From NCBI GenBank assembly GCA_947589595.1, contig CANQBV010000003.1:1-64000 (forward strand): a DNA stretch of 64,000 nucleotides, given 5' to 3'. Both the position numbers and the translations under genes were made by a program. The stretch's first letter is position 1. Each line of letters begins with the position of its first letter. The stretch is from an uncultured Clostridia bacterium (lineage in GTDB: Bacteria > Bacillota > Clostridia > Oscillospirales > SIG627). Of the stretch, positions 39,330 to 49,040 are shown piece after piece. Below the pieces are notes generated by a model. It was not told the origin of the DNA. It searched no databases and saw only the letters and a program-made list of their open reading frames with translations.

Positions 39330-40666
39330 GATTTGTCGGATTCGGAGAAGTCAATACCCCTGTTGACGTCATCATCACCCGCTGTAAGGCGGCTGCCGAG
39401 GAGCTGGAAAACGAGGGGCTGGAGCTGGTAAAGGTCATCCCGGTTGCGGATGATTATGAAGAAGTGCAGATCAACGCCGCCATTGCCGCGCTGAAAAAAG
39501 AATCGTTCGATGCGCTGGTGCTGTGCGTTGCCGGCTGGATCCCCACGCACGCCGTGGTCAAGATCACCGAGCATTTCCGCCATTTGCCCATGGTTCTGTG
39601 GGGGCTTTGCGGCTGGATGGAGGGCGATAAGCTGGTCACCACCGCCGACCAGGCCGGTACCTCCGGGATCCGCGCTACGCTCGAGGATATGGGCTACACC
39701 TTCAAATATGTCTACAATACCGTCGGCCGTCCTTCCCGCTCAAAGAAAGTTGCCGATTACTGCAAGGCCGCCATTGCCGCCAAAAACCTGCGCCATCAGA
39801 AAGCCGGTATGGCAGGCTACCGCGATATGAACCTCTACGGCACGCTGTTTGACGGCTGCTCGTTGAAAAAAGTGGTCGGCCCCGAAATCGAATCCTTTGA
39901 AATGCTGGAAATGCAGCAGAGATACGAAAAGCTTTCTGAAGCTGAAGTAAACGACGTCGTGGAAAACCGTATCAAAAAGTGGCGCTTCACCGCTCCCGCC
40001 AACGAAAACGCCATGAAAATGGCCGCCGGCTACTACCTGGCCGTCAAGCAAATCGCCGAGGAGAGAGGCTATAAAGCCATTTCCATTAAAGACGTGGACG
40101 GCATGAAAAAGCTCATCGGCTTCCCACCCGCCCCGATCTTCATGCTTCTGCAGGAAGACGGGTACCTCACCGTTCCCGAAAACGATTCTCTCGGCTCCGT
40201 GACCTTAATGCTCATGAAGGAGCTGGTCGGCCAGACGCCGTTCTATCTGGAATTCTATGAATTCTTCGACGATACCGTTCTCGCCGGTGTGCCGGACTAT
40301 GTTCCCTCTCAGGTCGTAGAGGGCGATGTGACCGTCATGCCCGCCGCTTTCGGTGAACTCAACGAGGGCATTCTCAATATTTCCAAGGTCAAAACCGGCG
40401 AAGTCACTATGTGCCGCCTGGTTTATAAGAAAGGGCAGTACGTCATGCACATGGTGCACGGCAACGGCAAAACGCCCCGCAAGTGGAACGAATGCGGCTG
40501 GGCAGATCCCGCCCCGCAGCTTCCGAGCCTGGAGATCGAAATTCCTAACGTCGAAGAATTTGCACAGAAAGTTGCCTGCCAGCACTACATCATCACCTAC
40601 GGCGATAACCGCGAAAAAATCCGCAACCTCTGCAGCATCCTCGGGATCGAGGTTCTCGAATCATGA
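39317..40666 (+). CDS. L-fucose/L-arabinose isomerase family protein
   Basis: MSKVGFVGFGEVNTPVDV...FDALVLCVAGWIPTHAVVKITEHF...; overlaps kinase stop by 13 bp. Confidence 0.8.
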   Translation: MSKVGFVGFGEVNTPVDVIITRCKAAAEELENEGLELVKVIPVADDYEEVQINAAIAALKKESFDALVLCVAGWIPTHAVVKITEHFRHLPMVLWGLCGWMEGDKLVTTADQAGTSGIRATLEDMGYTFKYVYNTVGRPSRSKKVADYCKAAIAAKNLRHQKAGMAGYRDMNLYGTLFDGCSLKKVVGPEIESFEMLEMQQRYEKLSEAEVNDVVENRIKKWRFTAPANENAMKMAAGYYLAVKQIAEERGYKAISIKDVDGMKKLIGFPPAPIFMLLQEDGYLTVPENDSLGSVTLMLMKELVGQTPFYLEFYEFFDDTVLAGVPDYVPSQVVEGDVTVMPAAFGELNEGILNISKVKTGEVTMCRLVYKKGQYVMHMVHGNGKTPRKWNECGWADPAPQLPSLEIEIPNVEEFAQKVACQHYIITYGDNREKIRNLCSILGIEVLES

Positions 40667-41259
40667 ACGAAGCTGCTCTGAACGCCGCCAAGGCTGCTTT
40701 TGCAACCGAAGCGCGCGAAATCACCCGCGCGCATGACGTCATGGATTGGGAAGCCTTTGCCAAGGCCGTTGAGGTTCTGGCAAAGGCGGAACGCATCGGC
40801 ACCGCCGGCTGCGGCCATTCCGGTATTTGCTGCACGCATTTTGCCCACTCCCTTTGCTGCATCGAACGTCCCGCCCGCTTCGTCTCCCCCGCGGAGGCCG
40901 TGCACGGCGGCATGGGCTTCATTCAGAAAGGGGACGTGATGGTGCTCGCTTCCCGCGGCGGCAAAACCGCGGAACTGATCCCGATCATGAACATTGCCCG
41001 CGCCAAAGGCGCCATCATCATTTCCGTTACGGAAAAAATGGATTCCCCGCTCGCCCAGGGCGCTGATATCGTGCTGCCCATGAAAGTCGAGTTGGAAACC
41101 GATAAGTACAATTCCCAATCCACCTCCAGCTTTGTCGCGCTTTCCGCCGTATTTGATGCGCTGCAAACCGCACTGATCGAGGAAACCGGCTATGTGAACG
41201 AGCAGTTTGCGCTCATTCACCCCGGCGGAGCGGTTGGGGAACGGCTCAATCATAAATAA
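40663..41259 (+). CDS. SIS-domain sugar phosphate isomerase
   Basis: ERIGTAGCGHSGICCTHFAHSLCC...GMGFIQKGDVMVLASRGGKTAELIPIMNIARAKGAIIISVTEKMDSPLAQGADIVLPMKVE. Confidence 0.85.
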   Translation: MNEAALNAAKAAFATEAREITRAHDVMDWEAFAKAVEVLAKAERIGTAGCGHSGICCTHFAHSLCCIERPARFVSPAEAVHGGMGFIQKGDVMVLASRGGKTAELIPIMNIARAKGAIIISVTEKMDSPLAQGADIVLPMKVELETDKYNSQSTSSFVALSAVFDALQTALIEETGYVNEQFALIHPGGAVGERLNHK

Positions 41260-41274
41260 TCTCGGAGGAGAACT

Positions 41275-41985
41275 ATGTATCAAGGTCTGAAAATCAAAGC
41301 GCCTTTCTTCGAAATCGGCCCGAAGAACTATCTTTGGGGCGACGACGTCGTGGAGCTTGCCAAAGTTGCCGACGAAGCCAGCAAAAAGTATGACGTGGAC
41401 ATCATCTTCACCACGCCCATCGTCGAGCTGCGCAGAGTCAAGGAAGCCACCACCCGCATTCATGTATTTGCTCCGCATATGGATTCCTTAAAGCCCGGCA
41501 GAGGGCTGGCGGATATCCTGCCCGAATCGCTCGTGGCTGCCGGTGCGGAGGGCGTCATGCTCAACCACTGTGAAAAGCCCCTTACCATTGCCGAACTGAA
41601 AAGCGCCATCCAGCGCGCCGATGAAGTGGGACTGGGCACCATTGTCTGCGCGGATTCCTGTGCGGAAGCCGCGGCGATTGCGCATCTGAACCCCAATATC
41701 ATTGTGGCGGAACCGACCGAGCTGATCGGAACCGGCAAAGCCAGTGATAAGGAATATGTGGAAGCTTCCACCAAATCTGTCAAAGACGTCAATCCCGCCA
41801 TCATGGTGCTGCAGGGCGCCGGAATCAAATGCTACGACGACGTGTACCGCAATATCTTCGCCGGGGCCGACGCCACCGGGTCTTCCTCCGGCATTGTCGG
41901 GCTGCCCACGCACAAAGAGCGCGCCCAAATGGTAGACGATATGATCCGTGCCGTCCGCGAAGCCTGGGACGCACGCCACAAATAA
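41275..41985 (+). CDS. Triose-phosphate isomerase family paralog
   Basis: VFAPHMDSLKPGRGLADILPESLVAAGAEGVMLNHCEKPLT...; C-terminal GADATGSSSGIVG phosphate-binding loop; not canonical TpiA. Confidence 0.8.
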   Translation: MYQGLKIKAPFFEIGPKNYLWGDDVVELAKVADEASKKYDVDIIFTTPIVELRRVKEATTRIHVFAPHMDSLKPGRGLADILPESLVAAGAEGVMLNHCEKPLTIAELKSAIQRADEVGLGTIVCADSCAEAAAIAHLNPNIIVAEPTELIGTGKASDKEYVEASTKSVKDVNPAIMVLQGAGIKCYDDVYRNIFAGADATGSSSGIVGLPTHKERAQMVDDMIRAVREAWDARHK

Positions 41986-42013
41986 AATAATAAAATCCAT
42001 GGAGGAATAAAAA

Positions 42014-42640
42014 ATGGAATTTAAAGTATATCAGAAAGAACTTGAACTGCAATCCAGAGGCTGGATCCCCACTTTTCACGACGTTTCCAAGGAAATCATG
42101 GAGATCGTCAAAGAATCCGGCATCAAAAGCGGTACCTGCTGCATTGCTTCCCACCACACCACCTGCTCGGTGATGGTGCAGGAATGCTCGCACGATATTG
42201 ACTCCTTTGACCTCGAATTTCTGCAGCACGACCTTTTGGACATCATGAGAAAGCTGATCCCTGACTTTGCCGAAGAGCATCAGTACCGTCACCCCGGCCC
42301 GATCCACGCACAGTTCGGCCGCTTTGTGGACGAACCCGGCAACTACACTTCCATGAATACCGACGGCCACCTGCGTTCCGTTTTCTTTGGCAGAAGCGAA
42401 ACCATGACCGTCAAGGACGGTAAACTCGACGGCGGTGAATTTGCTCACGTGTACTTCATCGACTGGGACCACGTCCGCGCCCGTCACAGACAGCTCAACG
42501 TTACCGTTATGGGAACCACCGAGGAAATCAAGCCCGAAGAAAGAAAATTCAACAACGGCGAAACCATCAATACCCTCCGCAAATTTACCCCCGAAGAAAA
42601 AGCGGAAATGGTAGAGTTTACCCTGCAGCAGCAAAGATAA
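42014..42640 (+). CDS. YjbQ (UPF0047) family protein
   Basis: GTCCIASHHTTCSVMVQE...DLLDIMRKLIPD...YRHPGPIHAQFGR...MNTDGHLRSVFFGRSETMTVKDGKLD. Confidence 0.85.
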   Translation: MEFKVYQKELELQSRGWIPTFHDVSKEIMEIVKESGIKSGTCCIASHHTTCSVMVQECSHDIDSFDLEFLQHDLLDIMRKLIPDFAEEHQYRHPGPIHAQFGRFVDEPGNYTSMNTDGHLRSVFFGRSETMTVKDGKLDGGEFAHVYFIDWDHVRARHRQLNVTVMGTTEEIKPEERKFNNGETINTLRKFTPEEKAEMVEFTLQQQR

Positions 42641-42702
42641 ATTTTCTTCAGAAGCATTCCCGCCAAGGTGGGAATGCTTCTCTTGCCTGAAAAGGAGAAC
42701 GT

Positions 42703-44175
42703 ATGCAAAAGAAACCTATTTTGATCGGCTTTGGAGTCGACAGCATCACCCCGCAGGAACCCGTGCTGCTGCGCGGGCAGACCTATCAGCGCATTTCCAC
42801 CGGCGTGCACGATCCGCTTTTGTGCAACGTCATGGCCATCGGTCAGACCAAAGAAGACGCCGTTTTCTGGTGCAGCCTGGATCTGACCCAATTTTCCTCG
42901 CGGCTCGTGAACCGCGTTGTGAAAGCCCTGCAAAAGGACTTTCCGGGATTTGAACGCGGCCGGCTCATTATGAGCGCCATCCATACTCACACCGCACCGT
43001 TCGAGGACAGCGAAGGGGAGCACGAAATGTGGGGCGAGGCCTACCGCATCTATTCCGTTCCCGAGGGGGTCATGGTACCGGAGGTCTACCGCGATACGGT
43101 TCTGATCCCGGGCATTGTTTCCGCCTGTAAAAAAGCCTATGCGGCGATGGCGCCCGCCGGCGTTTCGCCCATTTTGGGGCACGCCGTTCTCGGGCACTGC
43201 CGCCGGGTCGTTTACCGCGACGGCACCAGTCAAATGTACGGCGATTCCAACACCTACAATTTCGAACGGCTCGAGGGCCCGAGCGACGACAGCATTGAAA
43301 TGATCTACGTCTACGACCTTGAAAAAACCCTCATCGGGCTGTTTCTAAACGTCTGCTGCCCCGCCCAGACCGTGGAACACAAGCGGGTCTGCTCGGCAGA
43401 TTACGTAGGCGCGTTCCGCCAGCAATTGGCGAAAAAGCTGGGGAAGGAGCTTCCGGTCGTCACCATTATCGGCGCCGCCGGCGACATTTCCCCGCGCGAC
43501 CTCGTGCGCACCCGCAAAGCCACCGATCCGTACAACCCCAACCGTCAAAATCCCGATCCCACGGAGCGAAGCTGGAACCGCGGCGAAGCGAATATGCACT
43601 CGTTCGAGGGAGTGGCGGAGCTTGGCAGAAGACTGGTGAACGTTTTTGAGTACGACCGTGACAAGGCGGATGCCAATATTGAATATGAAGTCGAATTTTT
43701 CCACAGCTTCGAATTTCTTCCTACCCTGCTGCGCACCGTTTCCCAGGCCGAGTACGCCGCAGCCAAGAAAAAATACCAGGCGATGATCGACAAATACAAC
43801 GGCGATTTTTCTGCTTTCACGCTTGAGGATCGCTCGGCGGTCTCGCTGGAGGCCGGAATCTGCGCCCGCTTTGAGCGACAGAAAAAATGCGCGTTCTACG
43901 ACACGCCCCTGCATATCATGCGCATCGGCTCCTGCGGGCTGGTGACCTGCCCGTACGAGCTCTATCTGGAATACGGTTTGCGCATCCGCGCCCGCGCCAA
44001 CTGCGAGCACCTCTTGATTGCGGAACTGACGGACGATGAAACCGAATACCTGCCCACTCCCTTTGCCGTCAACGCCAAAAGCTATTCGGCGCTCGTTTCC
44101 AACCAGCTTGTGAGCTGCGAGGGCGGCGAGTTCTACACCGAAAGCGCCATTCGTCGTATCAACGACCTTTTTTGA
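42703..44175 (+). CDS. Neutral/alkaline non-lysosomal ceramidase N-terminal domain-like protein
   Basis: GFGVDSITPQEPVLLRGQ...MSAIHTHTAPFEDSEGEH...VCCPAQTVEHKRVCSADYVGAFRQQLAKKLGKELPVVTIIGAAGDISPRD. Confidence 0.75.
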   Translation: MQKKPILIGFGVDSITPQEPVLLRGQTYQRISTGVHDPLLCNVMAIGQTKEDAVFWCSLDLTQFSSRLVNRVVKALQKDFPGFERGRLIMSAIHTHTAPFEDSEGEHEMWGEAYRIYSVPEGVMVPEVYRDTVLIPGIVSACKKAYAAMAPAGVSPILGHAVLGHCRRVVYRDGTSQMYGDSNTYNFERLEGPSDDSIEMIYVYDLEKTLIGLFLNVCCPAQTVEHKRVCSADYVGAFRQQLAKKLGKELPVVTIIGAAGDISPRDLVRTRKATDPYNPNRQNPDPTERSWNRGEANMHSFEGVAELGRRLVNVFEYDRDKADANIEYEVEFFHSFEFLPTLLRTVSQAEYAAAKKKYQAMIDKYNGDFSAFTLEDRSAVSLEAGICARFERQKKCAFYDTPLHIMRIGSCGLVTCPYELYLEYGLRIRARANCEHLLIAELTDDETEYLPTPFAVNAKSYSALVSNQLVSCEGGEFYTESAIRRINDLF

Positions 44176-44211
44176 CGAAATATTTAATATAGATATAAAG
44201 GATAAAAAATT

Positions 44212-46242
44212 ATGTCACGCTACATTCCCATGCCCGCCTACCCGGATATCATGCCGGTCGACATTTCTTTTGTCTTTGAAGAGGAAAGACCCGCCGGCAA
44301 ACGAGGCTTCGTCCACGCCGTCGGTGAAGATCTCCGTTTTGAAGACGGCACCCTCGCCCGCTTCTGGGGCGTCAATTTCAACGGCGGCGCCTGCTTCCCC
44401 TCCAAGGAATACGCGCCGAAGGTTGCCCGCCGTCTGGCCATGGCCGGTGTCAACCTGGTGCGTTTTCATCAACTCGACGCTGAATGGGATACGCCGAATA
44501 TTTTCTCTTTTCATAAAGGCAAACGGGTATCAACCACCCGCAAATTGGACCCGCAGTCCATGGACGCGCTGGATTACCTTGTTTCTTGCCTGAAGGAAGA
44601 AGGCATTTACTGCTACCTGGATATGAATACCTACCGTCACTTCAAAGAAGGCGACGGCGTGGACGATTACGAATCTCTTATCGACGAGGGCAAGCCCTGG
44701 AATATCGTCGATCCCCGCATGATCGAGCTGCAAAAGGAATACGCCGATCAGCTGTGGAATCACTACAATCCCTATACCAAGCTTCTCTACAAGGACGACC
44801 CGGTTTTCGCTCTCACCGAGATCGTCAACGAAGACGACCTGTTCACCCCGACCTTTACCAAGAAGGTTGCGTTCAAGCCCTGCCTCAAGCAGGAAGCCAA
44901 ATTCCGCACCTTCTTCAAGGAATGGTTGGAAAAGAACGGCAAGGAATACGATTGGGAACACTGCGATATCTGGACGGATCAGAGCGAAACCATGATCGCC
45001 TTTAAAATGCATCTGACGGAAAAATTCTTCCAGGAAATGTATGATCATATGCGCAACGTCATCGGCGTGCGCATTCCGATCACCGGCACCAACTGGACGC
45101 ACGGCTCCGCCAACGTCAAGTGCCACCGCAATATGGACTTCACCGATTCCCACCATTACTTCTACGACTGGGCCTGGGGCAACCTCGAGCGCGTCTGCAA
45201 GCATCAGCCGATCACCGCAACCCAGAAGTCGATTTTCCCCAGCCTTGCCAAAATGAAGCTGGTCGGCAAACCGTTCTTCGTTTCCGAGTGGGATATGCCC
45301 TGGCCGAACTCCTACCGTGCGGAAGGCCCCATTTACTACGCGGCAGTCGGCGCGCTGCAGAACTGGTCCGGCTTTGCGATCCACACCTATGCCTACGGCA
45401 CGCGTCTGGATAAGATGGATATCCTCGGCAGAGAGCAGTCCAGCCCGGTCGCCGGCGTGCCCTATCGCGAAGGCATTTTCTCCGTGTGGAACGACCCGGC
45501 CAAATTCGGCCTGTTCTATCACGCTGCGCTCATCACCCGCCGCTGCGATATTGCCCCGGCGAATCAAATGATCGCTGTCAAAGCCGAAGATCTGACCAAG
45601 ACCGTTTGCAACCCCTTTGAGAAAGGTCTGGAGCAGCATCGCCTCTCGACCACCTACGAAGATACGATCCCAGAGGGCTACGACGAGCTGATGCACGAAA
45701 AAGACCAGTGCCCTGTGGAAAATCCTTCCATGTTCGTTGCCGACAACGGCCAGATGTGGAGAGACCTGACCCGTCAGATCGGCGCGATCGATACCGACCG
45801 CACCAAGGTCGTATACGGTTCTCTCAGCCGCGGCAGACGCGCTTCGGTCGCGAAGAAAGAAGCCAGCGGCATCGCGCTCAACGGGCTCACCGTCGAGGCT
45901 GTGATCGATTTCGGCGTGATTGCCCTTTCCTCTCTCACGAATGAAAGCCTGGAAAATTCCGATAATATCCTGCTTTCCGCCATCGGCCGTGCCCGCAACG
46001 ACGGCGCCCAGTTCGACGGCAACAAAATGCTTGAAATCGGCCACGCTCCCATTTTGGCAGAGGTCATAGAGGCCGATATTCACCTCAAAACCAACCTCGG
46101 CGACCGTCTGAGCGTCTGGGGCGTCAATGCCGAAGGCTACTACGCCGGCAAGCTCGAAACCACCTATGAGGACGGCGTGCTCTCCTTCCACATCGGCGAC
46201 CAGGAAAACCCCGCCTGCTACTACCTCATCGTCGCTGAATAA
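44212..46242 (+). CDS. Glycoside hydrolase (GH5/cellulase-like TIM barrel)
   Basis: FWGVNFNGGACFPSKEYAPKVARRLAMAGVNLVRFHQLDAEWD...PVFALTEIVNEDDL...GKPFFVSEWDMPWPNSYRAEGP. Confidence 0.78.
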   Translation: MSRYIPMPAYPDIMPVDISFVFEEERPAGKRGFVHAVGEDLRFEDGTLARFWGVNFNGGACFPSKEYAPKVARRLAMAGVNLVRFHQLDAEWDTPNIFSFHKGKRVSTTRKLDPQSMDALDYLVSCLKEEGIYCYLDMNTYRHFKEGDGVDDYESLIDEGKPWNIVDPRMIELQKEYADQLWNHYNPYTKLLYKDDPVFALTEIVNEDDLFTPTFTKKVAFKPCLKQEAKFRTFFKEWLEKNGKEYDWEHCDIWTDQSETMIAFKMHLTEKFFQEMYDHMRNVIGVRIPITGTNWTHGSANVKCHRNMDFTDSHHYFYDWAWGNLERVCKHQPITATQKSIFPSLAKMKLVGKPFFVSEWDMPWPNSYRAEGPIYYAAVGALQNWSGFAIHTYAYGTRLDKMDILGREQSSPVAGVPYREGIFSVWNDPAKFGLFYHAALITRRCDIAPANQMIAVKAEDLTKTVCNPFEKGLEQHRLSTTYEDTIPEGYDELMHEKDQCPVENPSMFVADNGQMWRDLTRQIGAIDTDRTKVVYGSLSRGRRASVAKKEASGIALNGLTVEAVIDFGVIALSSLTNESLENSDNILLSAIGRARNDGAQFDGNKMLEIGHAPILAEVIEADIHLKTNLGDRLSVWGVNAEGYYAGKLETTYEDGVLSFHIGDQENPACYYLIVAE

Positions 46243-46250
46243 AAAGCATA

Positions 46251-46287
46251 ATCAAAATCCGGTTCGGAATCCGAACCGGATTTTGAT
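46251..46287. terminator. Terminator hairpin after the sugar operon
   Basis: ATCAAAATCCGGTTCGG-AAT-CCGAACCGGATTTTGAT. Confidence 0.85.
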
Positions 46288-46291
46288 TTGC

Positions 46292-46325
46292 AAAAAGAAA
46301 AGCCGCAAATGCGGCTTTTCTTTTT
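46292..46325. terminator. Second (bidirectional) terminator hairpin, end of LCP gene
   Basis: AAAAAGAAAAGCCGCA-AA-TGCGGCTTTTCTTTTT. Confidence 0.85.
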
Positions 46326-46331
46326 CAGCGC

Positions 46332-47483
46332 TTAGTTTTCCGGCGGTTCTTCACCGTAGATCATGCGGTAAATTTCATCGCAGTTTTCTTTGTAGTTGAT
46401 ATTCAAAATGTCCATGCCTTCAAAAGTGGCATATTGAAAGGCATTTCCCGTACGGATGGGAATGCTCTGCGAGACCCGTTCATAGCCCAAATAGGTCAGC
46501 GATTTATTGACCAAGGATTTCAGCTCGCTCTTTTGCATATTGGTCGTGATCAGCGGCAGCACCGTTTCCAGAAGATTATCGATCTGGGAAAGCGATAGCT
46601 TCTTTACTTTCTCCATCATCAGCTTCATCAGGTTCTGCTGGCGCTGGGTTCTGCCCCAGTCATCGCCGCCGGAATACCGGTTGCGCGCATATCCCAGCGC
46701 CTGCTTCCCGTTGAGGTGGTAGGTACCGTCAACGGCTGGCAAATTATCGGTTCCGACAGGACGGCCATACAGTTCATTGATCTCCAGAAGATAGAAGTTC
46801 ATAATACTTACTTCGTTTGCGGTCATGGTTACGTCCAAGCCGCCCAGCGCGTCCACAATATCAACAAAGGAGAAGAAATTGATATAGGCATAATGCTGAA
46901 TCTCAATATTAAAATTCGCTTTGAAAGTTTTGATCAAAAGCTGCGGGCCGCCGTAGGCAAAGGTGTGGCTGAAACGGTCAAACCCGCGGTCGGGGATTTT
47001 TACCAAAATATCCCGCAAAAAGGAGGTCATAATCACCTTTTTTGTTTTGGTATTGATCGAAAGAAGGATCATCGTATCGCTGCGGGAATAACTGTTCCGG
47101 TCGCGCGCATCGATGCCGATCAGTAAAATATTCATCACATCATTCGTATCACGGATCAGCGGCAATCCCGCCTGGTTCCAAAGCTCCGGATCCCCTACCA
47201 TGGTTTCCGGCGGTTCTTCTGTGGTAGGCAGCTCCTCCTCTTTCGTTTCCGTGTCGCGGATCGGCTCTGTCGCGTAGTGCAGATCCTCGGTCGTAACAAT
47301 ATTAATTTTATCCAGATAATAATCTAAAATCATGTGGTAAGCTCCGATGCACAAAAGCACCAGCGCTGCGACCACCAAAAGCACGATCAAAGCAATTTTC
47401 CCGGCGGTCTGCCGCGTCAATTTTTTCTTTGCCGGCTTTTTAGAAGGCGACTTCTCGGAAGACGGCTTGACAGATTTCGGCAT
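46332..47483 (-). CDS. LCP (LytR-CpsA-Psr) family cell-wall glycopolymer transferase
   Basis: DVMNILLIGIDARDRNSYSRSDTMILLSINTKTKKVIMTSFLRDILVKIP...GYARNRYSGGDDWGRTQRQQNLMKLM; RBS AAGGAGTTAATC. Confidence 0.93.
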   Translation of the reverse strand: MPKSVKPSSEKSPSKKPAKKKLTRQTAGKIALIVLLVVAALVLLCIGAYHMILDYYLDKINIVTTEDLHYATEPIRDTETKEEELPTTEEPPETMVGDPELWNQAGLPLIRDTNDVMNILLIGIDARDRNSYSRSDTMILLSINTKTKKVIMTSFLRDILVKIPDRGFDRFSHTFAYGGPQLLIKTFKANFNIEIQHYAYINFFSFVDIVDALGGLDVTMTANEVSIMNFYLLEINELYGRPVGTDNLPAVDGTYHLNGKQALGYARNRYSGGDDWGRTQRQQNLMKLMMEKVKKLSLSQIDNLLETVLPLITTNMQKSELKSLVNKSLTYLGYERVSQSIPIRTGNAFQYATFEGMDILNINYKENCDEIYRMIYGEEPPEN

Positions 47484-47576
47484 GATTAACTCCTTGCGTT
47501 TAAAATATAACAAGTAACACCATTATATCCCATATTATAAAAGATGCAAGCTTTTGATAAAAAAATTAAAAAATCC

Positions 47577-49040
47577 TTAATGATTTTCCTCGCCGCCCGT
47601 TCCATTGAGGCGATCTTTCACCATTTGGATCAAGCCAAGGAAAAACGAATCCCGCAAAATCCAAAGCAGGGCGCTGTACAACGCCGCGCCGATCAGCACC
47701 TGCAAAAGCGTTCCGCCCATACGCCGCTGCATCCAGGAGCCGGCAAAATACACCGCCACCCCCATCACCGCGCCGGCGATCCAATATTTATAGGTTTGCA
47801 AAATCAGTGAAAATCCGAATTCCTTGCGCAAAAGAATCATTTGCACCAAAAGTACCAAAAATTCCGCGATCACTGTGGAAATAGCAGCGCCGACCGCCTG
47901 AAAGCGCGGAATCAAAAGCAAATTTAACGCCAGATTGGAAAATGTGCCGGTCAGGATTGAGCCGGTATAGGCCTTCATCCGTTTAGCAGGCAAAAGATAC
48001 TGCACGCCGAAAACGCCGCTCAGTCCGATAAACAGAACGATCGGGCTCAGCACGATCATCACCGGAATACAACCCTCCCAGCCGTCGCCGTAAAACCACG
48101 GCACAAACATCGGCGTTACCGCGATCAGACCGAACATGATCGGGATCGCCAGACACGCAGAAAAGCGGAACGAGTCGCGGATCGCATTGATCGCCTTTTT
48201 CGACTCTCCCTGCGCCTGCATCCCCGTCACGCGGGAAAGCATGACCAGGTTTAAGCTGGTGATCACCGTCAGCGACAATTTGACAATTTTTTCCGAATAG
48301 TCGTAAATCGCCACCTGGCTGTAATCCGTTATCAGGCCGATCATGGTCTTATCCAGCTGCGTATAAACAGAAGTCGCAATCTGCGGCAAAAACAACAGCA
48401 CCGTAGGCCCCAGGTGACGCCAAAAAGTCAGCGTGTGGAACCCAACCGGAACCAGATATTTTTTGATCCCCAGCCAAATCGAAAGATTCCCCAAAAGATT
48501 GACCGTGACGTAGCAAATCATATAGGTTTGCAAATCGTTTTCGTTTTTGACGAAAAGGAAGACCAAAATCACGTACAGGATCTTAACCGCGTAATTTCGT
48601 ATCGTCTGCAGCCGGAAATTATCCATCCCCTGGTAAAACCAGCTCACATCAAAGGCAGCCGTTACCAGCTCGATCGCAAACAGCCCGTACAGCAGCGGAA
48701 ATTCCGACCGTCGGATCACGGCGACGTATAAAACCGCCGCGCTGAACAACAGCGTAAACGCGCGCAAAATACAAAGCTCATAAAAAGTGCGCGTTCTCCG
48801 GTAGGGATCCTTTTTTACAAAGGCGATTTCTCGCTGCCCGTAAAGGGAAATTCCAATACAACCAAATAGCACAAAGTAACTGGTAATTGACTGGATATAC
48901 CCGAATACGCCCAAATTATCCTTTCCGAGAACTCGGGTCAGATACGGCGAGGTTACAAGCGGCAGGATCAGGGTCAGGAGCTGATAGCTCAGGCTGTATA
49001 AATAATTCTTTATAACAGCGCGGCTTTCATTGGCGTTCAT
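47577..49040 (-). CDS. Polysaccharide flippase (Wzx/MOP family)
   Basis: NYLYSLSYQLLTLILPLVTSPYLTRVLGKDNLGVFGYIQSITSYFVLFGCIGISLYGQREIAF. Confidence 0.92.
   Translation of the reverse strand: MNANESRAVIKNYLYSLSYQLLTLILPLVTSPYLTRVLGKDNLGVFGYIQSITSYFVLFGCIGISLYGQREIAFVKKDPYRRTRTFYELCILRAFTLLFSAAVLYVAVIRRSEFPLLYGLFAIELVTAAFDVSWFYQGMDNFRLQTIRNYAVKILYVILVFLFVKNENDLQTYMICYVTVNLLGNLSIWLGIKKYLVPVGFHTLTFWRHLGPTVLLFLPQIATSVYTQLDKTMIGLITDYSQVAIYDYSEKIVKLSLTVITSLNLVMLSRVTGMQAQGESKKAINAIRDSFRFSACLAIPIMFGLIAVTPMFVPWFYGDGWEGCIPVMIVLSPIVLFIGLSGVFGVQYLLPAKRMKAYTGSILTGTFSNLALNLLLIPRFQAVGAAISTVIAEFLVLLVQMILLRKEFGFSLILQTYKYWIAGAVMGVAVYFAGSWMQRRMGGTLLQVLIGAALYSALLWILRDSFFLGLIQMVKDRLNGTGGEENH

Noticed and set aside
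44530-46191. 553-aa ORF antisense to the glycoside hydrolase
   Set aside because: Codon-bias shadow ORF; the plus strand carries a coherent GH protein with RBS and operon context.
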